From an uncultured Candidatus Saccharibacteria bacterium (GTDB lineage Bacteria; Patescibacteriota; Saccharimonadia; Saccharimonadales; Saccharimonadaceae), in assembly GCA_945916045.1 (NCBI GenBank), contig CAMEGH010000013.1, positions 1 to 11,126 on the forward strand: DNA of 11,126 bases, read 5' to 3'. Each line of letters starts with the position of its first letter. The stretch's first letter is position 1. Shown piece by piece: positions 1-4,419 of the stretch. The translations under genes were made by a program, and so were the position numbers. Under the pieces are notes generated by a model. It saw only the letters and a list, made by a program, of their open reading frames with translations, did no database searches and had not been told where the DNA came from.

Positions 1-126
1 GAATGGGCGCAAGGTCGCTGGCCGCGATGTGGCTTAGCGGCGGTAGATTACCGTTCGTACAAACGCACGCTGCGCCCAAGCGCAATTTGGTTTGGCAAAG
101 TAATAGGAAGGTTGCGCAAAAAATAA
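1..126 (+). CDS. C-terminal end of an unidentified upstream protein (5' partial)
   Basis: Frame 1 is open from the first base to a TAA at 124-126 and encodes the last 41 residues of a protein that begins outside the window. The tail is basic and aromatic (ends ...IWFGKVIGRLRKK) and I do not recognise its family. The stop codon shares its last base with the ATG of the next gene (TAATG, 124-128), an arrangement typical of translationally coupled operon genes; this is the main reason to believe the frame is coding. The competing reading is that the yvcK frame extends to an ATG at position 3, but those extra 41 residues do not resemble the start of a YvcK protein. Confidence 0.5.
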   Translation, partial: EWAQGRWPRCGLAAVDYRSYKRTLRPSAIWFGKVIGRLRKK

Positions 127-1148
127 TGCAAGGCGATATATTCTCTCGTTCAACTGATGTAAAAGTGGCGGTAATTGGCGGCGGCACGGGGAGTTTTACG
201 GTGCTTTCTGGCCTGAAGCACTATACTCGCAAAATTGTGGCGCTCGTAAATATGGCTGACGACGGCGGCAGTACCGGTAAATTGCGCGACGAACTTGGCG
301 TTTTGCCACCGGGCGACGTGCGCCAATGTTTGGTGGCGTTGAGCCGCACGCCCGAAATGCGCGATTTGTTTAATTACCGTTTACAGGGTGGCAGTTTGGA
401 CGGGCACGCGTTTGGCAATTTGTTTTTGACCGCGCTCGAACAAATGACTGGCGATTTTGGCAAAGCTGTCGAGCTTGCTAGTGAAGTGTTAAATATTGCC
501 GGCGTAGTAGAGCCAACCACGCTAAGCGACGTAAAGCTTGGCCTGCGCGACGCCGAAAATGGCGATACGGTGGGCGAATTCCAGATTGCGCACAAATCGT
601 TTGCGGCGGGCCGGCCAGAACTGTTTTTGACGCCAACACCAACGGTAAACCCGCGGGCGATTCAGGCGATTGAAGACGCAGATATTATTGTGATTTCGCC
701 GGGAAATTTGTACGGCAGCTTGGCGCCGGCGCTGTTGGTGCCGGGCATGGGCGAGGCGCTGGCAAAAGCGCGTGGCGTTAAAATTTATATTTCGAATTTG
801 GTGACAAAACCGGGGCAAACCGATAATTTTGATGTAGTTGATTTTGCCGATGAAATTGAGCGATTGGCCGGCGCGCCGTGTATTGATACAGTGATTTACA
901 ACACCGAGCAGCCGAGCGAAGAACTGCTGCAAAAATACGCCAAAGAAGGCGAGCGCAGCGTAGAGTTAAACGAAGCGAAGGCGAATGCGGCGCACTTTAC
1001 GGTGTTGGGCGCAAATTTACTTTCGGGCGAAATTTGGCAAAACACCAACGCCAACGACCCAATTGCGGCTGTGCGCACGCTGATCCGGCATGACCCGGAT
1101 GCGGTGGCGAAGGCGGTGATGGGCGTGTACCGGAGCAGGGTGGAGTAG
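126..1148 (+). CDS. yvcK: YvcK/CofD-like family protein (gluconeogenesis/cell-wall morphogenesis factor)
   Basis: 340 residues from ATG 126. The fold is a CofD-like Rossmann domain. Visible motifs are the nucleotide loop IGGGTGS (residues 17-23), the family signature NMADDGGSTGKLRDELG (42-58) followed by PPGDVRQCL (61-69), HAFGNL (94-99), ISPGNLYGSLAP (190-201), ISNLVTKPGQTDNF (222-235) and RHDPDAVA near the end (321-328). Family members in Bacillus and relatives bind UDP-sugars and are needed for normal shape and wall synthesis under gluconeogenic conditions; they are distinct from true CofD, the F420 lactyl-phosphate transferase. I chose ATG 126 because it overlaps the upstream stop and lies 16 residues before the GGGTGS loop, as usual. 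No good ribosome site sits at normal distance (AGGAAG at 105-110 is 15 nt away), so coupling to the upstream gene is likely. Codons are rich in GCG, TTG and CGC. No whiA or rapZ homologue is visible beside it in this window. Confidence 0.9.
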   Translation: MQGDIFSRSTDVKVAVIGGGTGSFTVLSGLKHYTRKIVALVNMADDGGSTGKLRDELGVLPPGDVRQCLVALSRTPEMRDLFNYRLQGGSLDGHAFGNLFLTALEQMTGDFGKAVELASEVLNIAGVVEPTTLSDVKLGLRDAENGDTVGEFQIAHKSFAAGRPELFLTPTPTVNPRAIQAIEDADIIVISPGNLYGSLAPALLVPGMGEALAKARGVKIYISNLVTKPGQTDNFDVVDFADEIERLAGAPCIDTVIYNTEQPSEELLQKYAKEGERSVELNEAKANAAHFTVLGANLLSGEIWQNTNANDPIAAVRTLIRHDPDAVAKAVMGVYRSRVE

Positions 1149-1168
1149 GTGTTGGCTGCGGCAAATTT

Positions 1169-1192
1169 GCTGTAGTGCTGCACCACTGAAGC
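1169..1192 (+). other. Weak hairpin after yvcK
   Basis: GCTGTAGTG (1169-1177) pairs with CACTGAAGC (1184-1192) around a 6-nt loop, with one mismatch and one G-U pair. There is no T-run after it, so it is not a convincing intrinsic terminator; it might protect the 3' end of the yvcK mRNA. Confidence 0.25.
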
Positions 1193-1215
1193 ATGGCAAA
1201 TTTGAGCGCTATTCA

Positions 1216-1244
1216 TTGCGCAAAACTAACTTTTGTTGTAAAAT
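1216..1244 (+). promoter_or_regulatory. Predicted sigma70-type promoter for the small membrane protein
   Basis: TTGCGC (1216-1221), a 17-nt spacer and TAAAAT (1239-1244). The predicted start is near 1251, exactly where a short stem begins (AACGCG 1251-1256 with CGCGTT 1270-1275), so the transcript would carry a 5'-terminal hairpin. The leader to GTG 1304 would be about 53 nt. Confidence 0.5.
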
Positions 1245-1303
1245 AGTTATAACGCGTATCAACCGATAGCGCGTTTGGACTTTGATGAAAGGTTGTGATC
1301 GGA

Positions 1304-1528
1304 GTGGATATTCCGAACCTGTACGCCATGTTGCCGTGGCAATTTTGGTTGCTTTGGGGCGCGCTTTGTGTTGTCATGTTTTTTTCTGGGCTGAGCGACA
1401 GGGGTGGCGGATGTTCTGGGTGTTTGCTGTTTCTTGGGTGTGCCGGTGCGGTTATCTTGGTGATTTTGGCCGGAATAGCATTTTTGCTGTACGGTTTTGT
1501 TAGCGGTATGCACGCAGGTGCGCTGTAA
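1304..1528 (+). CDS. Small two-helix membrane protein of unknown function
   Basis: The frame reads 74 residues from GTG 1304, or 77 from GTG 1295. It contains two hydrophobic stretches: about residues 10-29 (rich in W, L, F) and 39-65 (L/I/V/A/G). They are joined by a short hydrophilic turn SDRGGGCSGC containing two cysteines, with a third cysteine just inside helix 2. The arrangement predicts a helical hairpin in the membrane. I prefer GTG 1304 because AAAGG at 1288-1292 is 11 nt upstream, whereas it is only 2 nt from GTG 1295; ATG 1328 is in frame but has no ribosome site and would cut into helix 1. The gene is an independent unit, with its own promoter before it and an intrinsic terminator after it. 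I do not recognise a family. An overlapping frame (1282-1503) is less hydrophobic and less convincing. A small holin-like or signalling peptide is possible but nothing here proves it. Confidence 0.5.
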   Translation: MDIPNLYAMLPWQFWLLWGALCVVMFFSGLSDRGGGCSGCLLFLGCAGAVILVILAGIAFLLYGFVSGMHAGAL

Positions 1529-1557
1529 ACGCTCGCAATCAACCGCAAAAAAGTTCA

Positions 1558-1611
1558 CCCGCCACGGGCGTCGAGCAAAGCTCCGCTTACCGTGGCGGGG
1601 CTTTTTATTTT
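1558..1611 (+). terminator. Strong intrinsic terminator
   Basis: A perfect 10-bp stem, CCCGCCACGG (1558-1567) with CCGTGGCGGG (1590-1599), is followed by GCTTTTTATTTT. The 22-nt loop holds a second small hairpin (GAGC-AAA-GCTC), so the stem is branched. The A-run at 1547-1552 just before it could let it work weakly in the other direction. It separates the small membrane-protein gene from the next unit. Confidence 0.85.
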
Positions 1612-1637
1612 ACAAATTTGCAAATTTCGTATATACT
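1609..1637 (+). promoter_or_regulatory. Promoter P1 for the Lys-rich-tail membrane protein
   Basis: TTTACA (1609-1614), a 17-nt spacer and TATACT (1632-1637). The -35 box lies inside the T-tract of the preceding terminator. The predicted start near 1644 gives a leader of about 34 nt that keeps the AGGAG ribosome site. Confidence 0.5.
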
Positions 1638-1639
1638 TA

Positions 1640-1668
1640 TTGACAAATGAACATGCTTATGCTAAATT
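1640..1668 (+). promoter_or_regulatory. Promoter P2 with extended -10
   Basis: A perfect TTGACA (1640-1645), a 17-nt spacer and TAAATT (1663-1668) preceded by TG-C (1660-1662, extended -10). The predicted start near 1675 is 3 nt before the ATG, downstream of the AGGAG site, so this promoter would give an almost leaderless mRNA. It overlaps the P1 transcript, so the two promoters would yield mRNAs with different translation signals. Confidence 0.5.
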
Positions 1669-1677
1669 AGGAGTATT

Positions 1678-2016
1678 ATGACAAAGCAAAATAAAACAAC
1701 CACCAAAAAAACAGCACCAAAAAAAGCCGCAACTAAAACGGCAAAAACAACCGTAAAGGCAACTAGCGCCGTTGCTAGCAAAAAAGATATAGAAAAAACT
1801 GCCGTAAAAATGTGCATGCCAGAAAAAAAGGCACTCGATGAAGCGAAAAGCCATATCTCTGCGCTAATTACTGGCGAAGATTTGCGCACCGCGATTTTGA
1901 TTGTATCGGTCGTGATTAACTTATTCTTCTTGATTGCGTGGGTAACGCTGCAAGTAACCAACGCATACGACGGGGAAGTGGCTTCGTTCTTGTTTAATCG
2001 CACGCTTATTCGCTAA
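1678..2016 (+). CDS. Lys/Ala/Thr-rich-tailed single-pass membrane protein, unknown function
   Basis: 112 residues. Residues 1-50 form a low-complexity basic tail of K, T and A, with KKTAPKKAATKTAK-like runs resembling histone H1/HU C-terminal tails. Residues 50-68 look like a short amphipathic helix. Residues 71-93 (TAILIVSVVINLFFLIAWVTLQV region) are one clear membrane helix, followed by about 19 residues (YDGEVASFLFNRTLIR end). By the positive-inside rule the basic tail faces the cytoplasm, where it could bind DNA, RNA or acidic membrane surfaces. AGGAG (1669-1673) lies 4 nt before the ATG. The gene stands alone between two strong terminators and has two good promoters, which suggests strong, independent expression. 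I do not recognise a family; tethering nucleic acid to the membrane is only an inference from composition. It could also be a simple disordered-tail protein with no DNA role. Confidence 0.75.
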   Translation: MTKQNKTTTKKTAPKKAATKTAKTTVKATSAVASKKDIEKTAVKMCMPEKKALDEAKSHISALITGEDLRTAILIVSVVINLFFLIAWVTLQVTNAYDGEVASFLFNRTLIR

Positions 2017-2035
2017 TTTACCAAGATTTTGCTTT

Positions 2036-2064
2036 ACCTCCCGTATTTTTGCGGGAGGTTTTTT
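2036..2064 (+). terminator. Intrinsic terminator
   Basis: ACCTCCCG (2036-2043) pairs with CGGGAGGT (2052-2059) around an 8-nt loop and is followed by a T-run to 2064. It ends the transcript of the Lys-rich-tail protein gene and insulates the mraZ promoter. Confidence 0.9.
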
Positions 2065-2084
2065 GTATCTGTTAGCGTGATTAT

Positions 2085-2106
2085 TTTTCCACAATTTTGT
2101 GGAAAA
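2085..2106. promoter_or_regulatory. 22-bp perfect palindrome upstream of the mraZ promoter (operator or paired DnaA-box-like sites)
   Basis: Arms TTTTCCACAA (2085-2094) and TTGTGGAAAA (2097-2106) are perfect inverted repeats around TT. Each arm contains TTTTCCACA, one base from the DnaA box TTATCCACA, in opposite orientation. There is no T-run, so it is not a terminator. It lies about 37 bp upstream of the mraZ -35 box, a place where an activator or DnaA could act. Its function is not shown by sequence alone. Confidence 0.45.
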
Positions 2107-2138
2107 CAAAACAGGATTGGGTGGAAAAGTCAAAAATG

Positions 2139-2163
2139 GGGGTTGCAGTGGGTAGAAGTGGGT
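2139..2163 (+). promoter_or_regulatory. MraZ-box-like operator: three G-rich repeats at 10-bp pitch
   Basis: GGGGT (2139-2143), TGGGT (2149-2153) and TGGGT (2159-2163) are spaced exactly 10 bp apart. The last two lie in the 9-bp direct repeat AGTGGGTAG (2147-2155, 2157-2165). In E. coli MraZ binds TGGGN repeats with 5-nt spacers upstream of its own gene. Here the repeats cover the -35 box and spacer of the mraZ promoter, which predicts self-repression. Confidence 0.7.
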
Positions 2164-2171
2164 AGTATTAT
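2143..2171 (+). promoter_or_regulatory. mraZ promoter
   Basis: TTGCAG (2143-2148), a 17-nt spacer and TATTAT (2166-2171). The predicted start near 2178 gives a leader of about 68 nt that is A/C-rich and looks unstructured. AAGGA (2237-2241) is the ribosome site, 4 nt from ATG 2246. Confidence 0.6.
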
Positions 2172-2245
2172 AAGGTCAGTGGCAAAGCAAAACAGCTAAA
2201 AACAAACAAGTCCACGAACAAAACAACATAAGCCAAAAGGAAAGC

Positions 2246-2605
2246 ATGGCCGCAGTAGATTACTTCGAGCGAAAGCTGGATGAGAAACGACGATTAACCA
2301 TCCCAGCCGAATTGCGCCAAGAATTTTCAAGCGGAATCGTGATTACCCGAGGCTTCAAACAATACCTTCACCTTTACCCACAAGCAATTTGGGACGGGGA
2401 AGTCGAACCGGCGCTTCAAGGTAGCATTCTGGATGAACAGATCGCTGATCTTAACGTACAGTTTCGACGAGGGAAAGCAGCTGACGAACTCGACCAAAAA
2501 CAAGGGCGAGTAACGATTGACCAACACTTGCTAGACTACGCAGGCATTGATCGCGACATCGTTGCAACCCGGGCGGGCAAGTACTGGCGACTCGAAAAAG
2601 GGTAG
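2246..2605 (+). CDS. mraZ: Transcriptional regulator MraZ
   Basis: 119 residues with two SpoVT/AbrB-like swapped-hairpin repeats. Repeat 1 (about 4-50) has LDEKRRLTIPAELR (residues 11-24), matching the LDxKGRlxiPaxfR signature but with Arg where Gly is usual. Repeat 2 (about 80-117) has LDQKQGRVTID (82-92), then HLLDYAGIDRDIVATRAGKYWRLE. MraZ forms multimeric rings that bind the G-rich repeats in front of its own gene and usually represses the dcw cluster. The protein ends soon after repeat 2 and lacks much of the C-terminal helix seen in the usual ~140-150-residue proteins. Codon choice is unlike most of the cluster: 8 of 11 Arg codons are CGA. A long G-poor spacer separates it from rsmH, where many bacteria have near-contact. 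Confidence 0.93.
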   Translation: MAAVDYFERKLDEKRRLTIPAELRQEFSSGIVITRGFKQYLHLYPQAIWDGEVEPALQGSILDEQIADLNVQFRRGKAADELDQKQGRVTIDQHLLDYAGIDRDIVATRAGKYWRLEKG

Positions 2606-2914
2606 CCGCAAGCTAGCATCAGCACTTTAACAATTTGAACGAAATAGATTATCCTCGAGATTTGCCAATCTGGCAACATACACTGTAGGCCTTCCGAAAC
2701 TACATTAAATTCTTCGGCGTACCTTTCTTAAAACACACCTCCCAAAAACTCCACCTCACAGGATAGCGCTAGACTCATCTACGCTGTCCACACACTACAC
2801 ATAAGTCTCTCAAAACTTTACCATGTACCGGTTGCAAGACAGCCATACACACTTAGGTAAACGACTTGTACAAAAACAAACACACTGCGAAAACAAACAT
2901 AGTATGTTGCCGGT
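2606..2914 (+). other. C-rich, G-poor spacer between mraZ and rsmH; possible Rho-loading region
   Basis: I find no ORF, tRNA-like fold or T-tailed hairpin here. By hand count 2701-2900 has about 30% C and 11.5% G on the + strand, the reverse of the G-rich coding strand around it. C-rich, G-poor, poorly structured RNA is what Rho needs for loading, so a Rho-dependent terminator or attenuator after mraZ is an inference. The only neat structure is a small hairpin, TTGCCA-ATC-TGGCAA (2662-2676). Confidence 0.4.
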
Positions 2915-2946
2915 TTGGTGATCTCGAGTCCACTAGTTTATACTAG
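2915..2946 (+). promoter_or_regulatory. Candidate rsmH promoter predicting a leaderless mRNA
   Basis: TATACT (2939-2944) ends 6 nt before ATG 2951, so transcription would start at the A of the start codon. A weak -35 match, TTGGTG (2915-2920), lies 18 nt upstream. The -10 box is inside an inverted repeat, CTAGT-TTAT-ACTAG (2933-2946), that could be an operator. Confidence 0.4.
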
Positions 2947-2950
2947 GGGA

Positions 2951-3877
2951 ATGAGTATTAAAGAACATCCACCACAGCACCGTGCTTCAAAAGAGTACGA
3001 GCTACATGTTCCGGTTTTGCTCGAAGCAACTGTTGATCTGCTAAAACCAAAAGTTGGGGAGAGATATCTCGACCTGACGGCAGGGTATGGCGGCCACGCA
3101 GATGCTTTTGTAGCACAAACCAAGAATCTTTCAGGCGCAACGCTAGTTGATCGCGACGAGAATGCAATTGCAGAACTCCAGCGGTTCAAACAGCAGGGCG
3201 CTCAGCTTTTGCATACCGATTTTTTGTCGGCGGCAGAGGCTCTGATTGCAAATGGTCAAACATTTGATGTGATTGTTGTGGATTTGGGCGTGTCGTCACC
3301 ACAACTCGACCAGAGCGAGCGAGGATTTTCTTTTATGAAGAACGGGCCACTCGATATGCGAATGGATCCCGGCCAAACCGTCTCTGCGGCTACTGTGGTG
3401 AATACGTATTCACCAAGCAAGCTAGCAGAAATAATTGTACGATATGGCGAAGAGAAGCCGCAATTTGCAAAACGAATTGCAGCGGAAATTTGTAAAAGAA
3501 GGTCAGAAAAACCGCTTACCACCACAAGCGAGCTTGCAGAACTGGTCTTGCACCTACATCGTGGCAAATGGCAACGAACCCATCCGGCCACGCGAACCTT
3601 TCAAGCACTGCGAATCGAGGTCAATCAAGAACTCGCGCAAGTGGAAGCACTTTTACCACTCCTGCCACGTCTTTTACACCAGAACGGTAGGGTAGGGGTG
3701 ATAAGCTTCCATAGTCTCGAGGACCGATTGGTCAAACGATTCTTTAAAGAGCAAGCCGAAGCTGGCTTTGAAGCCGAGCTGCAATTGCTGAATAAAAAAC
3801 CGCTCGATGGTGCAACTTACGATGTTCACAATCCGCGTTCGAGAAGTGCAAAACTTCGCGGCGCAGTGAAAAAATAA
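2951..3877 (+). CDS. rsmH: 16S rRNA (cytosine(1402)-N4)-methyltransferase RsmH (MraW)
   Basis: 308 residues from ATG 2951. RsmH uses S-adenosylmethionine to methylate N4 of C1402 in the decoding centre of 16S rRNA. Motifs in order are HVPVLLEATVDLL (19-31), SAM loop DLTAGYGGHADAF (41-53), acidic ribose-binding stretch LVDRDE (65-70), VVDLGVSSPQLDQSERGFSF (109-128) then GPLDMRMD (132-139), RTFQALRIEVNQEL (215-228), RVGVISFHSLEDRLVKRFFK (247-266) and a basic C-terminus with NPRSRSAKLR (294-303). The length is normal. An in-frame TTG at 2915 would add 12 residues; I prefer ATG 2951 because it is close to the conserved HVPVLLE and has TATACT placed for a leaderless start. AGGGGA (2945-2950) touches the ATG, too close for a normal ribosome site. 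Arg codons are often CGA, as in mraZ and unlike the downstream genes. Confidence 0.93.
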   Translation: MSIKEHPPQHRASKEYELHVPVLLEATVDLLKPKVGERYLDLTAGYGGHADAFVAQTKNLSGATLVDRDENAIAELQRFKQQGAQLLHTDFLSAAEALIANGQTFDVIVVDLGVSSPQLDQSERGFSFMKNGPLDMRMDPGQTVSAATVVNTYSPSKLAEIIVRYGEEKPQFAKRIAAEICKRRSEKPLTTTSELAELVLHLHRGKWQRTHPATRTFQALRIEVNQELAQVEALLPLLPRLLHQNGRVGVISFHSLEDRLVKRFFKEQAEAGFEAELQLLNKKPLDGATYDVHNPRSRSAKLRGAVKK

Positions 3878-3896
3878 ACAGAAAGGGAAAAGCATA

Positions 3897-3962
3897 ATGC
3901 CAATCCACATCAAAGTACAGAACGTATCAGCAGAACAACAAGTTCAGGTACGCGTAAAATAG
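3897..3962 (+). CDS. Possible 21-residue leader peptide between rsmH and ftsL
   Basis: A 22-codon frame from ATG 3897 to TAG 3962 has the best ribosome site in the neighbourhood: AAAGGGA at 3882-3888, 8 nt before the ATG. The peptide begins MPIHIKVQNV, has QQVQV near its end and finishes RVK. It is polar and is rich in Gln and Val, with no run of a single regulatory amino acid. Its stop codon is followed at once by a small hairpin and then a terminator-like hairpin, an order that resembles leader-peptide attenuators. It could equally be a truncated gene remnant or chance; I recognise no family. Confidence 0.35.
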   Translation: MPIHIKVQNVSAEQQVQVRVK

Positions 3963-3963
3963 T

Positions 3964-4030
3964 ATCGCTTTAGGCGATTTGTAGAAATAGGGCAGTGCGT
4001 GCCACCAAAACCCGGCGCGCACGCTCTTTT
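3964..4030 (+). promoter_or_regulatory. Two hairpins before ftsL, the second terminator-like
   Basis: Hairpin 1 is ATCGC (3964-3968) with GCGAT (3974-3978), one base after the leader-ORF stop. Hairpin 2 is GTGCGTGCC (3995-4003) with GGCGCGCAC (4014-4022), 9 bp including one G-U pair around a 10-nt loop, followed by GCTCTTTT. The T-tract is short, so termination would be partial. I did not find a clear competing antiterminator fold by eye. Confidence 0.4.
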
Positions 4031-4068
4031 CTACGCAAAAAAATACAAAATAAACACAAAAAGAAGTC

Positions 4069-4416
4069 ATGTCAACCTACCAACGAACACAGTACGCTAC
4101 TCGACGCCAGCAGAGCTGGGGACGCAACCAAAATACCGCACGTTTTGTTTCTCCAGTGAAATTGGGGCCTGTAACCCACACCATTATTGTCGCGCTTATG
4201 ATTTTAGTGCTAGGTTTGATATACTTAACACAGGCAATTGGCGCTCGCTCGTATGATTACGACGCAAGCCGGCTTGATGAACGCATTTCAGAGCTTTCAA
4301 CCAAAAAAGCAGATTTGGAAGTTGAAAACGCTCGTTTGACATCGCTTGAAACCATCAGCAACAGCGATGTTGCCCAGGCTATGACTGCGCCGGCCGAAAC
4401 CGAATACGCACAATAA
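4069..4416 (+). CDS. ftsL: FtsL-like bitopic division protein
   Basis: 115 residues. The layout is a basic, polar cytoplasmic N-terminus (1-36; rich in R, Q, T), one membrane helix (about 37-55, IIVALMILVLGLIYLTQAI region) and an extracytoplasmic heptad-like coiled coil (about 65-95, LDERISELSTKKADLEVENARL region), then a short Ala/Glu tail. This is the classical architecture of FtsL/DivIC, which bridge FtsQ and the FtsW-FtsI synthase at the septum. Sequence conservation in FtsL is poor, so the call rests on topology plus its place between rsmH and ftsI, where ftsL is found in most dcw clusters. AGAAG (4062-4066) is a weak ribosome site close to ATG 4069. ftsI starts 3 nt after its stop. A DivIC-type septum formation initiator is the nearest alternative. 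Confidence 0.75.
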   Translation: MSTYQRTQYATRRQQSWGRNQNTARFVSPVKLGPVTHTIIVALMILVLGLIYLTQAIGARSYDYDASRLDERISELSTKKADLEVENARLTSLETISNSDVAQAMTAPAETEYAQ

Positions 4417-4419
4417 ACA

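Noticed and set aside
3..125. N-terminal extension of yvcK to ATG 3
   Set aside because: The extra residues are unlike YvcK and the TAATG overlap with the frame-1 stop gives a better start at 126.
522..932. Long reverse-strand frames antisense to yvcK, ftsI, mraY, ftsW and murG
   Set aside because: They mirror conserved forward genes and show no domain of their own; they arise from the codon bias of the forward strand.
1282..1503. 73-codon frame overlapping the small membrane protein
   Set aside because: The alternate frame 1304-1528 gives two clean hydrophobic helices and ends just before the terminator; this one has no coherent features.
2915..2950. TTG 2915 as rsmH start
   Set aside because: It adds 12 unconserved residues, has no ribosome site, and would lie across the predicted -10 box and inverted repeat.
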